20,438 nucleotides of DNA, taken from the IMG/VR virus record IMGVR_UViG_3300007799_000092, positions 1 through 20,438 of that record; one strand, given 5' to 3'. Positions 5,950 through 13,250 of the stretch are shown here, in pieces. The translations under genes were made by a program, and so were the position numbers. Position 1 is the first letter of the stretch. Each line of letters opens with the position of its first letter. The notes below the pieces were generated by a model. That model had not been told where the DNA came from, did no database searches, and saw nothing but the letters and a program-made list of their open reading frames with translations. The DNA is from a virus.

Positions 5950-7347
5950 ATGGAGGTCGAGCTGCACAACGTCCGCGCCCGCGTGGTCTCCGCGACCGAC
6001 GACGAGCACGCGTGGCTCACCGAGTTCCTGAGCTGGCCTGACGACAAGGCGTGGGTGATGCGGTCCCGCGGCATCCGCGTCCCGGAGTACACCCGGCTCT
6101 ACACCCGGGTTGACGACACCTACCCGGCAGGGTTCACCCGCATGCTGGTCGAGGCGGCGAAGAAGGCCGGCCACGCGATCAAGGTGATCGACGCCAGGAC
6201 CCGGCCGCAGACCGCGCACCTGCCGCTCCCCAGCTACCTGCGGCCCTACCAGGTCGACGCCGTCACAGCGACGACCAAGCGCACCCGGGGCGTGATCTGG
6301 GCCGCCACCGGCTCCGGTAAGACGCAGGTCGCGATGGGCCTCGTGGAGTCGATCCCCGCGCGCTGGCTGTTCCTGGTCAACCTGACCCAGCTCGGGCTCC
6401 AGGCGCGGGATCGCTACCGCCAGTTCGGCGGCATGGAGGCCGGCGTGGTCGCCGAGGGCAAGTGGACGCCCGACCTGTCGCCGCACGGGCTGACGGTCGC
6501 CACGTTCCAGACGCTGCACGCGCGGTTCAGGAGGGGCGGCGACCCGGCTGACCGGCTGGAGGCGGAGAAGTTCCTGGCGTCGATCGAGGGCGTGATCGTC
6601 GACGAGGCCCACGTGCTGCCGGCAGACAGCTTCCGCGGCGTGATCGACCGGATGCCGAACGCGTACTGGAGGATCGGCCTGTCCGCGACGCCGCTGCTGC
6701 GCGGCGACCGGAAGTCGATGCACCTGGTCGGCTGTCTAGGCTCCGTGACCTACCGGATCGGCGCCAAGATTTTGGTCGAGGCCGGGGTGCTGGCCAAGCC
6801 GAACATCCGGATGGTCAAGCACGATGAGATCAGCGACAAGAAGACCTGGCAGGGCGCCTACAGCGAGCTGGTCTGCCGGTCCAAGTCCCGCAACGAGCTA
6901 GTCTGCCGGCTGGCCCGCGAGGCGGTCAAGCCGTGCGTGGTGTTCGTCCGCAGCTGCGACCACGGCAAGCTGATCACCAAGGCGCTGACCAAGGCCGGGG
7001 TCAAGACCGAGTACCTGGACGGCGGGGCGTCGACCCCGGAGCGCCAGGCGGCTGTGATCCGGCTGGAGCGCGGCGACACCGACGTGATCGTCGCGACGGT
7101 GATCATGAACCAGGGGATCGACATCCCCAACCTGCGCTCGATGGTCATGGCGGCTGGCGGGGCGTCGAGCATCGAGGCGCTCCAGCGCGTCGGCCGCGGC
7201 ATGCGCGTGGTCAACGGCAAGACCGAGGTAGACGTCTACGACGTCTACGACACCGGCAACAAGTGGACCGAGCGGCACTCGAGGGCGCGAAAGCGCTCGT
7301 ACAAGATCGAGGAGTACGACGTCGAGATCGTCGACCCGGGAGCGTAA
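5950..7347 (+). CDS. Superfamily II DNA/RNA helicase
   Basis: This 465-aa protein has the full set of SF2 helicase motifs: a Q/R-type YLRPYQ near 96-101, motif I ATGSGKT at 119-125, motif II DEAH at 218-221, motif III SATP at 245-248, and QRVGRGMR in motif VI near the C-terminus. An N-terminal domain of about 95 residues precedes the motor core. The order and size match phage UvsW- or RadD-like helicases, which remodel branched DNA and recombination intermediates. The start has GGAGG five bases before ATG. A 15-codon frame (GTG at 5903) fills the gap from the previous gene and overlaps this ATG; it may only couple translation. The peptide ELVCR occurs twice 12 residues apart around residues 300-318, a possible small internal duplication. 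Confidence 0.9.
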   Translation: MEVELHNVRARVVSATDDEHAWLTEFLSWPDDKAWVMRSRGIRVPEYTRLYTRVDDTYPAGFTRMLVEAAKKAGHAIKVIDARTRPQTAHLPLPSYLRPYQVDAVTATTKRTRGVIWAATGSGKTQVAMGLVESIPARWLFLVNLTQLGLQARDRYRQFGGMEAGVVAEGKWTPDLSPHGLTVATFQTLHARFRRGGDPADRLEAEKFLASIEGVIVDEAHVLPADSFRGVIDRMPNAYWRIGLSATPLLRGDRKSMHLVGCLGSVTYRIGAKILVEAGVLAKPNIRMVKHDEISDKKTWQGAYSELVCRSKSRNELVCRLAREAVKPCVVFVRSCDHGKLITKALTKAGVKTEYLDGGASTPERQAAVIRLERGDTDVIVATVIMNQGIDIPNLRSMVMAAGGASSIEALQRVGRGMRVVNGKTEVDVYDVYDTGNKWTERHSRARKRSYKIEEYDVEIVDPGA

Positions 7348-7359
7348 GGTCCCGGCGGC

Positions 7360-7581
7360 TCAGCGTGCGATCTCGCCAGTGCTGTCACGCACTCGGTACA
7401 AATACGAGGCCTCGTTCGCCCTGATCGCCATGAACAGGCGCTCCACGGCCACCAGGTACATTTGAGCCTGCGTAGACAGCTTCCCGCTACCAAACAGCAG
7501 GACGATGTCTCGCGCCTCCTGGAGGCGAACCGTGGCGATATGTTCGAGGGTAGCGATGTCGATGGCGGGCGATCTGCGCAT
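7360..7581 (-). CDS. 73-aa helical protein of unknown function
   Basis: A minus-strand frame converging on the helicase gene encodes a protein of natural, amphipathic composition (e.g. LEHIATVRLQEARDIVLLF), with G/C-rich third positions. The ATG at 7581 has no Shine-Dalgarno sequence; TAGGTC ends seven bases before it and CTGACA lies 18 bases further up, which again suggests a leaderless promoter. A TTG at 7599 is an alternative start. Its 5' end overlaps a candidate plus-strand ORF, and at most one of them is likely to be real over that overlap. No family is recognised. Confidence 0.5.
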   Translation of the reverse strand: MRRSPAIDIATLEHIATVRLQEARDIVLLFGSGKLSTQAQMYLVAVERLFMAIRANEASYLYRVRDSTGEIAR

Positions 7582-7729
7582 GGTCGCGGACCTAAGCAAT
7601 CGGCGTGCTCGGTGTCAGAACAGGACGCCGCCGACGGAGAAGGACCGGCGACTCGCCCTCCAGCGCGCGAGAAACGTGGCCTACACCGCTCGCCGCCGGG
7701 CGGTGGATGCCTGGCAACACAGTGGCTGA
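7556..7729 (+). CDS. Possible 57-aa Arg-rich protein
   Basis: An ATG at 7556 preceded by GAGGG at five bases opens a 57-codon frame rich in Arg and with an ordinary C-terminus (AYTARRRAVDAWQHSG). It ends exactly where the 33-bp repeats begin. It overlaps the start of the minus-strand 73-aa frame, and its third-position bias is only moderate. A basic peptide of this kind could bind nucleic acid, but chance is a serious alternative. Confidence 0.3.
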   Translation: MSMAGDLRMVADLSNRRARCQNRTPPTEKDRRLALQRARNVAYTARRRAVDAWQHSG

Positions 7730-7828
7730 GCACGCTACCGGTGGTGTGGTGCGAGCGGCTGAGCACGCTACCGGTGGTGTGGTGCGAGGAAAAGCGCACG
7801 CTACCGGTGGTGTGGTGCGAGGAAAAGC
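7730..7828 (+). repeat. Three tandem 33-bp repeats in non-coding DNA
   Basis: A 25-base core (GCACGCTACCGGTGG followed by TGTGGTGCGA) is identical at 7730, 7763 and 7796. Eight-base spacers give an exact 33-base period; the last two are followed by GGAAAAGC. Each core is an imperfect palindrome, since GCAC...ACC faces GGT...GTGC around ACCGGT. The array lies between the helicase and the initiator gene, so iterons of an origin or an operator array are the likely roles. Confidence 0.9.
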
Positions 7829-7959
7829 TACACCAGGGAGCTGGGCGCTTGCGCCTGGACTGGGCGCTCTGGTAGCTGTGGTCCCGATACGTTTACACAC
7901 AGCACAGCAACGCGGCCTCCCAAGTCGAAGTGGGAGGCCATTGACAGACGAGGACTGAT
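7829..7959. other. Non-coding region with two inverted repeats upstream of the initiator gene
   Basis: No convincing gene is seen here. It contains a perfect hairpin GGCGC-TT-GCGCC at 7844-7855 and a perfect nine-base inverted repeat GGCCTCCCA/TGGGAGGCC at 7914-7939 with an eight-base loop. The second could be a U-tract-less terminator of the actinobacterial kind or an operator. A TTGACA at 7941 has no well-placed -10 box before the initiator ATG. Confidence 0.6.
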
Positions 7960-9513
7960 ATGATGATTTTACGTGCAGCGACGCCTTCTAGCGAGGTTCG
8001 GCTCGTTGTGGGTTCCCGCCTTCCAAGTCCGGGCGGTGAGCCCCTTCGACCCGAGCCGAGCCTCACTAGAGGGCGTCGCTTCTCCCAGCCCTGGCCGGAG
8101 TGTCGGCCGACGCTGGGAGTGCTCAGCGCTGACAGCGGCGACATCGGCGTGGTGCTGGAGCCGGAGCAGATCCGGAAGCTGGGACCGTCAGCGCTGACGC
8201 TGTGGCGGTGGCTGGCCGCCGAGCGCGGCTACGGTCCCCGCCGCGTCGACGTCCCGCGGCTCGACCAGCTGGGAGCGCTGCTGAAGCTGGGTGTTCGACG
8301 GCTGAAGCGGGCGCTGAGCCGGCTTCGCGACGTCGGCCTGGTCGACTGCTACTACTGGTCGAAGCAGACCGGGAGTGGGCGTCGCGACTGGAAGCGCCGC
8401 GTCAAAGTCAACGTCTGGGGCGGCGAGGTGGCGCTCCGGAGTGGACCGGAGTTCTGGGTCCCGACCAGCGCCGGGAGTGCCTTGAGTTCTATGTCGGGCC
8501 GGGGCGGAAAACGTACGGCGAAAAGCGTCCGTCCAGCGGCGGAAAGCGGAGGTCAAAGTGTCCCCGACCCCCGTTTGAACCTGGTTCAAACCGTCCCCGA
8601 GCACGACAGGAACAACGGGTTAGCCAGGCAAAGTGTCCCGTCCTCTAAGAAGCATATAGCTGTATGTACTTCCTTTCCTTTACAAGGAAAGGAAACCCGC
8701 CAGTCCCGGCGGGAGACTTTTTTGATGATGAACAAAGCCAGTGGAGGGAGCAACCAACCAGCGTCTCCCCACACGGCTCCGGGTCTCCCCATCCAGACGG
8801 CTCCGGGTCTCCCCATCCAGACGGTCGACCTCAAGACCGTCCCGCGGAAGACCACCAGCCTCCCCAAGCTCACCGGCGATCCGGATGACCCGGACGAGCG
8901 GATCCGCAGGCGGCTCACCCATGAGTGGCTGAAGCTCCTGGTTGACGCGTACAGCGCTGCATATCGCGCGCGGGGTGTTACCACCTGGCTGACGCTCCCC
9001 GGCGCCAGAAGGCAGGACGTTGCGTTCTGCACGGTGCTGGCGGACGGGACAGTGAAGCCTGCTGTCCAGACCGGCCCGCCGCTGGAGAAGTGGAAGCACT
9101 ACGCGAAGCTGATGGAGTGCGCGCGTGCTCTCCAAGACCACAACATCCCGCCGCACGCGTGGGCCGCCTGGGCTGTCGGTCGCGGCACCCACGGCCGGAC
9201 GCTGCCGGCGACCAGCGTGTTCGTCGCCGCGCACGTCAACTCCAGGGCCCACCGCGGCATCTTCCGCAAGGAGAGCGGCTACGGCCACGGTGACGGCAGC
9301 CTGGCGCTGACGCCGACCCCCAACCACTTCGAGCAGCTCTACCGCGCGCAGGAGGCCCGCCGGCTGCGCGACGGCCGCGGCGACCCGACCACCGGGTGCC
9401 TGTGGGGGTTCCCGCCGTGGTACTTCGAGCTGCGCCGGGAGGAGATCCGCCAGGGCGTCGAGGACCCGATGGAGCGCTACCCGCAGATCAAGCCGCTGGC
9501 GGTGCAGCCGTGA
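7960..9513 (+). CDS. Winged-helix protein, probable replication initiator
   Basis: The frame encodes 517 residues. Residues about 68-130 form a helix-rich winged-helix region (SALTLWRWLAAERGYG, LGVRRLKRALSRLRDVGLVD), as in replisome-organiser proteins of phages. A low-complexity linker (about 185-300) repeats QSVP/QTVP, and its DNA contains phased repeats, an inverted repeat and an AT-rich hairpin region. The C-terminal 200 residues are well composed (e.g. WLTLPGARRQDVAF, HAWAAWAVG) but not recognised. The gene stands directly before the DnaB-like helicase operon, the usual place for an initiator. GAGGA precedes the ATG at 7960. A terminator-like hairpin inside the linker raises the alternative that two genes are present, the second starting at ATG 8725 or 8728. 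I favour one gene because the frame is continuous. Confidence 0.65.
   Translation: MMILRAATPSSEVRLVVGSRLPSPGGEPLRPEPSLTRGRRFSQPWPECRPTLGVLSADSGDIGVVLEPEQIRKLGPSALTLWRWLAAERGYGPRRVDVPRLDQLGALLKLGVRRLKRALSRLRDVGLVDCYYWSKQTGSGRRDWKRRVKVNVWGGEVALRSGPEFWVPTSAGSALSSMSGRGGKRTAKSVRPAAESGGQSVPDPRLNLVQTVPEHDRNNGLARQSVPSSKKHIAVCTSFPLQGKETRQSRRETFLMMNKASGGSNQPASPHTAPGLPIQTAPGLPIQTVDLKTVPRKTTSLPKLTGDPDDPDERIRRRLTHEWLKLLVDAYSAAYRARGVTTWLTLPGARRQDVAFCTVLADGTVKPAVQTGPPLEKWKHYAKLMECARALQDHNIPPHAWAAWAVGRGTHGRTLPATSVFVAAHVNSRAHRGIFRKESGYGHGDGSLALTPTPNHFEQLYRAQEARRLRDGRGDPTTGCLWGFPPWYFELRREEIRQGVEDPMERYPQIKPLAVQP
8521..8641 (+). repeat. Four phased iteron-like repeats inside the initiator gene
   Basis: Related 12-15-base elements begin at 8521 (AAAAGCGTCCGTC), 8554 (CAAAGTGTCCCCGAC), 8587 (CAAACCGTCCCCGAG) and 8629 (CAAAGTGTCCCGTCC). 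The spacings are 33, 33 and 42 bases, near whole numbers of helix turns for the first two. In protein they give KSVR, QSVP, QTVP, QSVP. Repeats in an initiator linker followed by AT-rich DNA match the plan of the lambda O origin. Confidence 0.6.
8573..8591. repeat. Perfect inverted repeat GTTTGAAC-CTG-GTTCAAAC
   Basis: Eight-base arms flank a three-base loop between the second and third iteron-like repeats. It may be a binding site for a dimeric protein or part of the origin structure. Confidence 0.7.
8641..8723. other. AT-rich segment with long hairpin, candidate unwinding element
   Basis: This is the most AT-rich segment of the initiator gene and of the right half of the window; the first 55 bases are roughly one third G+C. 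It holds a perfect 11-base stem, TTCCTTTCCTT/AAGGAAAGGAA with loop TAC at 8670-8694, followed by the terminator-like hairpin. Its position just after the repeats suits a DNA unwinding element. Confidence 0.45.
8696..8723 (+). terminator. Rho-independent terminator-like hairpin inside an open frame
   Basis: CCCGCC and GGCGGG form a six-base G/C stem with loop AGTCCC, followed after four bases by six T residues (8718-8723). By form it is an intrinsic terminator on the plus strand, yet it lies inside the continuous 7960-9513 frame. It could limit expression of the C-terminal part or belong to the origin. Confidence 0.5.
8773..8820 (+). repeat. Tandem 24-bp direct repeat (two copies)
   Basis: Two identical 24-base units at 8773-8796 and 8797-8820 encode TAPGLPIQ twice. 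The repeat lies in the linker of the initiator and keeps the frame. Confidence 0.9.
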
Positions 9514-9680
9514 CCTCAACCTGCGAGGCCCCGCACTGCCCGACCTGCGGTCAGCTGGTCGTCACCGACGAGCGGGGGATGATCAAGGTGCACTTCGCGA
9601 CGGTGGCCGACACGCGACCGTGTCTGGCGAGCTGGTGCGACCTGACTAAGCTGCTCGCCGCGCAAGGGGCTACCAAGTGA
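9510..9680 (+). CDS. 56-aa Cys-rich putative zinc-binding protein
   Basis: A GTG at 9510 overlaps the preceding stop as GTGA. The protein has CEAPHCPTCG in its first 15 residues and two further Cys (RPCLASWC), enough for one zinc site. It also overlaps the helicase start at its 3' end. No specific family is recognised; small zinc proteins of this sort are common in phage operons. Confidence 0.6.
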   Translation: MTSTCEAPHCPTCGQLVVTDERGMIKVHFATVADTRPCLASWCDLTKLLAAQGATK

Positions 9681-11011
9681 CCCCCCGTAAGACCTACCCG
9701 ATCACCAGACAGGCCGCGATGCAGGCCGCCTACGCGTGCGTCACCGACCCCAGGTTCTTCGAGATCCTGGGGCTGGCCATGGAGCCCGACCGGCTGCAAG
9801 ACGAGGACGTCAAGCTGCTGGTGTGGGCCGCGCAGGAGATCTACCGGGTCAACGACGCCCCCTGCGCCTCGTCGGTGGCCGCGATCCAGCAGCTGCGGCT
9901 TCGGGTCAACGCCGGCAAGACCACGATGGAGTCGCTCCAGCTGGCGTCCGACCTACTCGACGCTGTCGAAGACGCCGGGGGGATCGTCGACCTGGAGGGC
10001 CTGATCAACACCGTCGCCCCGGCGGTCCGCGCGGTCGCCCACATGGTCGCCGTGGAGGAGACCATCCAGAAGGTCGGCGCGCAGGGGGACCCCGGCGAGG
10101 CCGCCGACAAGTTCTCCACCGTCGCGGCGATCGGCAAGGCCCGGGTGAGCCGCGGCATCGAGCTGAGCTGGTCGGAGGAGCAGGTGACGGCTGCGGCCGT
10201 CACGACGATCACTGACCCGCTGCCGACCGGGATACCGGAGCTGGACGTGGTGCTGGGTGGCGGCACCGAGCGCGAGAGCCTCGGCGTGTTCCTCGGCAAC
10301 TCCGGTGACGGCAAGAGCCTGGCGCTGTGCCACGTGGCGGCGGAGGCGATCTGGGACGGCCGCCGCGTCGCCTACGTGACTGCGGAGCTGTCCGAGCTAC
10401 AGGTCGCGCAGCGCGTGATGTGCAACGTGGTCAACCTGACCCCCACCGAGCTGGCTGCGACGCCCAAGGAGGCGGTCCGGCGACGCGCGTTGCTCAACGG
10501 GTTCTTCCACACCCACGCGCTGGGCGACTTCCGGTGCCTGTACGTGACGCCGAAGGTCGGCACCGTCGCGCAGATCAAGCGCTGGCTGGTGGACGTGGCC
10601 CGTGACGGGTTCGTCCCCGACGTGCTGCTGGTGGACTACGCCGACAAGCTGGCTGCTAAGGCGTCCGGCGACGCGAAGTCGAGCTACGTCGAGCAGGGTG
10701 CCGTCTACCAGCAGCTGCGGAACCTGGTGGTCGAGCTGAAGATCTACGGCTGGACTGCCAGCCAGACGACTGGACGACAGGGGCGCAAGAAGAAGCTGGA
10801 CCTGGAGGACGTGAGTGACAGCATGGAGAAAGTACGAATCGCAGACACGGTCGTGGCACTGATGCGCGACGACAACGACGTGCAAGCCGGGCTGATCAGG
10901 TTCCGGCTGCCGAAGCGTCGCAACGGTCAAGCGCACGTGGAGGTGGGCCCCTGCGTGATGGACCCGGAGCACGGCCGCATCGTGACGGTCAGCCGGGTGG
11001 TGCCGTGGTGA
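9677..11011 (+). CDS. DnaB-like replicative helicase
   Basis: This 444-aa protein has the RecA-fold core of the DnaB family: Walker A GNSGDGKS at 207-214, a likely catalytic Glu in TAELSE near 237, Walker B VLLVDY ending near 321, TASQT after it, and FRLPKRRNGQ near the C-terminus in place of the DnaB arginine-finger/KNR region. The N-terminal 150 residues resemble the helical collar and linker. It should unwind DNA at the fork together with the primase encoded 950 bases downstream. It starts with a GTG overlapping the previous stop as GTGA. It is shorter and more divergent than bacterial DnaB, as usual in phages. Confidence 0.9.
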   Translation: MTPRKTYPITRQAAMQAAYACVTDPRFFEILGLAMEPDRLQDEDVKLLVWAAQEIYRVNDAPCASSVAAIQQLRLRVNAGKTTMESLQLASDLLDAVEDAGGIVDLEGLINTVAPAVRAVAHMVAVEETIQKVGAQGDPGEAADKFSTVAAIGKARVSRGIELSWSEEQVTAAAVTTITDPLPTGIPELDVVLGGGTERESLGVFLGNSGDGKSLALCHVAAEAIWDGRRVAYVTAELSELQVAQRVMCNVVNLTPTELAATPKEAVRRRALLNGFFHTHALGDFRCLYVTPKVGTVAQIKRWLVDVARDGFVPDVLLVDYADKLAAKASGDAKSSYVEQGAVYQQLRNLVVELKIYGWTASQTTGRQGRKKKLDLEDVSDSMEKVRIADTVVALMRDDNDVQAGLIRFRLPKRRNGQAHVEVGPCVMDPEHGRIVTVSRVVPW

Positions 11012-11145
11012 AGTTTATGGGCAACGATCGGAACAGGGGCGCGACATACGCCTCGACCCCTCAAAAGGACCGACGGGTGAAAGCTCAACAGGGAATGCAC
11101 GTGCTGAGAGCAAGTAGCTGCCCACCTATTCGGAGAGACGCGTGA
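11008..11145 (+). CDS. 45-aa small ORF bridging helicase and next gene
   Basis: A GTG at 11008 overlaps the helicase stop, and the TGA at 11143-11145 overlaps the next GTG, so the ORF fills the gap exactly. The peptide is basic and polar (e.g. RRVKAQQGMHVLRASS) with no recognisable domain. The stop-start overlaps at both ends are the main support; its composition is not strongly gene-like. Confidence 0.4.
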   Translation: MKFMGNDRNRGATYASTPQKDRRVKAQQGMHVLRASSCPPIRRDA

Positions 11146-11417
11146 TCGCCCTGTCGTCCAGCTGGGTGATCTGCCGTGGCGAGGTCGACGAGGTGACGTG
11201 GACACCGGAGCAGCTGGTGTTGACGCGCCTGAAGTTCAGCTACCAAGACAACGAGCTGTTCGTCGCCGCCGTCCACGCGCTCCGGGCGGCTGCCAGGCAG
11301 GGTCACATCCTGTCTAGGCGCCACCCCGAGCACGGGTTCTGGGAGTATGGCCCGAGCTGGCGCGACAAGGACTTCGTCACCAAGCTCGACCTGCCACGAC
11401 CGAAGGTACACATATGA
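11142..11417 (+). CDS. 91-aa protein of unknown function
   Basis: This frame starts at GTG 11142 with GGAGA about five bases upstream, and its stop overlaps the ATG of the dCTP deaminase gene. The protein has ordinary composition, with a central helix (NELFVAAVHALRAAARQG) and a C-terminus rich in aromatic residues. No family is recognised. Its position suggests it is translated with the nucleotide-metabolism gene that follows. Confidence 0.7.
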   Translation: MIALSSSWVICRGEVDEVTWTPEQLVLTRLKFSYQDNELFVAAVHALRAAARQGHILSRRHPEHGFWEYGPSWRDKDFVTKLDLPRPKVHI

Positions 11418-11959
11418 TCCTGAGTGACAGCGCGATCGTGGAGGCCGTCAAACGCGGCGCGATCGTCATAGGCCCGTGGGACCCGGCGGCGTGCTTGGGC
11501 GGAAACTCCTACGACGTCCACCTCGGGCCGACGCTGCTGACCTACCACTACGGCCTGCTCGACGCGAAGGCGGTGAACGACGTCGGAGAGTGGCATATTG
11601 AGCCAGTTGGGATCGTGTTGGAGCCGGGTGAGCTGTACCTGGCGTCGACCGTCGAGTACACGGAGTCGCACGAGCACGTGCCCTACTTGGACGGTAAGAG
11701 CAGCGTGGGTCGGCTGGGGATCAGCATCCACGCGACCGCTGGCCGCGGTGACGTTGATTTCTGTGGACACTGGACGATGGAGCTGTCGGTGATCAGGCCG
11801 GTGCGGGTCTACGCCGGGATGCCGATCGGTCAGCTGACGTGGCACACGGTGGAGGGCGAGGTCCGCACCAAGTACGCGTCCAAGACCAGCGCGAAGTACG
11901 CGAGCGACCCGTATGACCCGAGGCCGCGGCCGAGCGCGATGTGGAAGAACTTCCGGTGA
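11414..11959 (+). CDS. dcd: dCTP deaminase
   Basis: This 181-aa protein matches the Dcd/dUTPase fold: SYDVHLG at 32-38, DGKSSVGRLGISIH at 93-106, and GHWTMEL at 118-124, where E123 corresponds to the catalytic glutamate. Dcd turns dCTP into dUTP; some actinobacterial members also cleave dUTP to dUMP, and which of these this enzyme does cannot be told from sequence by eye. It feeds thymidylate synthesis and could raise dUTP. Two UDG-superfamily modules are encoded less than 3 kb downstream in the same operon. The ATG overlaps the previous stop as ATGA. Confidence 0.92.
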   Translation: MILSDSAIVEAVKRGAIVIGPWDPAACLGGNSYDVHLGPTLLTYHYGLLDAKAVNDVGEWHIEPVGIVLEPGELYLASTVEYTESHEHVPYLDGKSSVGRLGISIHATAGRGDVDFCGHWTMELSVIRPVRVYAGMPIGQLTWHTVEGEVRTKYASKTSAKYASDPYDPRPRPSAMWKNFR

Positions 11960-12822
11960 CGTTTCGGGGCGTTCAAGTGAGTGACCGCGACCGCATCAAG
12001 CGCACCGTCGCCCAGTTGGTCCAGGGGGCCCGACAGTCGGGCACCGGGTGGTGGCGGGCGAACTGTCCCGAGTGCGCCGCCCGGACTGGCAAGATCGACT
12101 ACAAGCAGTGCCTGGCGATCAGCTCGAAGCACGGCGTCTTCAAGTGCTGGAAGTGCGGGCTCCGTGGGCGGCTCGACGGTTTCGACGCCTTCGACACTGA
12201 CGAGGCGGAGGAGCGGCCGGTCGACGAGATGCCCCCGCCCGACGGCTTCATCTCCGCGCACCTCGGCGCAGCTGAGAACCTCAGCATGGGGCCCGCGTTC
12301 AACTACCTGCGGACCCGCGTCCCCGAGGAGCTGTGGGAGGAGACCGAGGTCGGTGCGTGCGCCTCCGGGATCTACGCCGGCCGCGTGATCATCCCCGTGC
12401 TGAGCCCGCGCCGCGCGTGGCTGGGCTGGGTCGGCCGCACCTGGTATCCCAGTGACCGGACGTACACCTACCCGCCGGGCATGAACCGCGGGGCGCTGCT
12501 CTACAACTCGGCGGTGCTCGACCTGGTGACCGACGTTCCGGTGCTGGTGGTCGAGGGCGTGTTCGACGCGCTGCACCTCTGGCCCGACGCGGTGGCCTTG
12601 TTCGGCAAGGCCAGCGAGGAGCAGGTCGAGGCGCTCAAGGCGACGAACCGGCCGGTGGTCGTGGTGCTCGACGGCGACGCCTGGACGGAGGGGTACGCGC
12701 TCGCCACCAGGCTCAAGCTCCACGGCCGCCGGGCCGGGTACGTCAGACTGCCGCCGACGCTGGACCCCGACGAGGTTCCCCGCGACTGGCTCGCTGACGA
12801 GGTCGCGCGCAGCCTGTGGTGA
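11956..12822 (+). CDS. DNA primase (zinc-binding plus Toprim)
   Basis: This 288-aa protein begins with a zinc-binding domain, CPEC at 37-40 and CWKC at 64-67, of the CHC2 type. The Toprim domain includes VVEGVFDAL from 198 with E200, and VVLDGDA with D239 and D241. This short layout is like the primase half of T7 gp4 and similar phage primases that make RNA primers for the replicative helicase. The start is a GTG overlapping the dcd stop; a second GTG at 11977 is possible. There is no helicase domain, which fits the separate DnaB-like gene. Confidence 0.85.
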   Translation: MTFRGVQVSDRDRIKRTVAQLVQGARQSGTGWWRANCPECAARTGKIDYKQCLAISSKHGVFKCWKCGLRGRLDGFDAFDTDEAEERPVDEMPPPDGFISAHLGAAENLSMGPAFNYLRTRVPEELWEETEVGACASGIYAGRVIIPVLSPRRAWLGWVGRTWYPSDRTYTYPPGMNRGALLYNSAVLDLVTDVPVLVVEGVFDALHLWPDAVALFGKASEEQVEALKATNRPVVVVLDGDAWTEGYALATRLKLHGRRAGYVRLPPTLDPDEVPRDWLADEVARSLW

Positions 12823-13250
12823 GCCCGTACCCGAAGCGAAGAAGGTCGCCAGGTGGTCTGAAGGCCATCCCGACCGTCATCTGTCACGGCTGCGGTCGCC
12901 CGCTGCCGCGGCTGCTGGGACAGGTGATCCCGGAGTCGCTGGTGGTCGAGTGGTCGGATCTAATGCTGACCGAGAAGCAGCTGCTGGCCGGCGTCATGCT
13001 GGACCACGTGCGGGGCAACCCGTTCTCGACCTGGGACCCGCAACGCGCCGCCGAGATGGCTGGGCTCAAGTACCGCCAGGTGCAGAACGCCCTTCGCCGG
13101 CTGGTTCCCTGCCGCTGGGTCGCGCGACTGTCGCGGGGGAGGTATAGGCTCACCGAGCGCACGGTGGAGATCGTCCGCCCGATGATCACGAGCGGCCGGA
13201 TGACGGTGACGAAACTCCGTGACGCGCAAGTACCACAGGAGAAACCATGA
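12819..13250 (+). CDS. Winged-helix protein with an N-terminal CxxC
   Basis: This 143-aa protein has CHGC near residue 24 and a winged-helix-like region at about 50-115 (LTEKQLLAGVMLDHV, AAEMAGLKYRQVQNALRRL, then RGRYRLTERTVEIV). It is probably a DNA-binding protein working with the replication complex or controlling the operon. The GTG at 12819 overlaps the primase stop as GTGA; a GTG one codon upstream is an alternative. No specific family is recognised. Confidence 0.7.
   Translation: MSPYPKRRRSPGGLKAIPTVICHGCGRPLPRLLGQVIPESLVVEWSDLMLTEKQLLAGVMLDHVRGNPFSTWDPQRAAEMAGLKYRQVQNALRRLVPCRWVARLSRGRYRLTERTVEIVRPMITSGRMTVTKLRDAQVPQEKP
13224..13235 (+). repeat. CAAGTACCA start-associated element, copy 2
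   Basis: GCGCAAGTACCA ends 11 bases before the ATG at 13247 and is followed by AGGAGA, in the same arrangement as before the MoxR gene. Confidence 0.5.

Noticed and set aside
5903-5950. 15-aa peptide between the HTH and helicase genes
   Set aside because: It overlaps both neighbours neatly but is too short to support as a gene; it may only help ribosome re-initiation.
7730-7828. CRISPR array
   Set aside because: Only three repeats, with eight-base spacers two of which are the same, and no cas genes. A tandem repeat or iteron array fits better.
7941-7946. TTGACA as -35 box of an initiator promoter
   Set aside because: No good -10 box stands 16-18 bases downstream before the ATG; TATGAT is only 12 bases away.
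8202-8648. Alternative plus-strand frame ending just before the AT-rich segment
   Set aside because: Its stop position next to the terminator-like hairpin is tempting, but the 7960-9513 frame carries the winged-helix region and the QSVP repeats, while this one is Arg-rich shadow.
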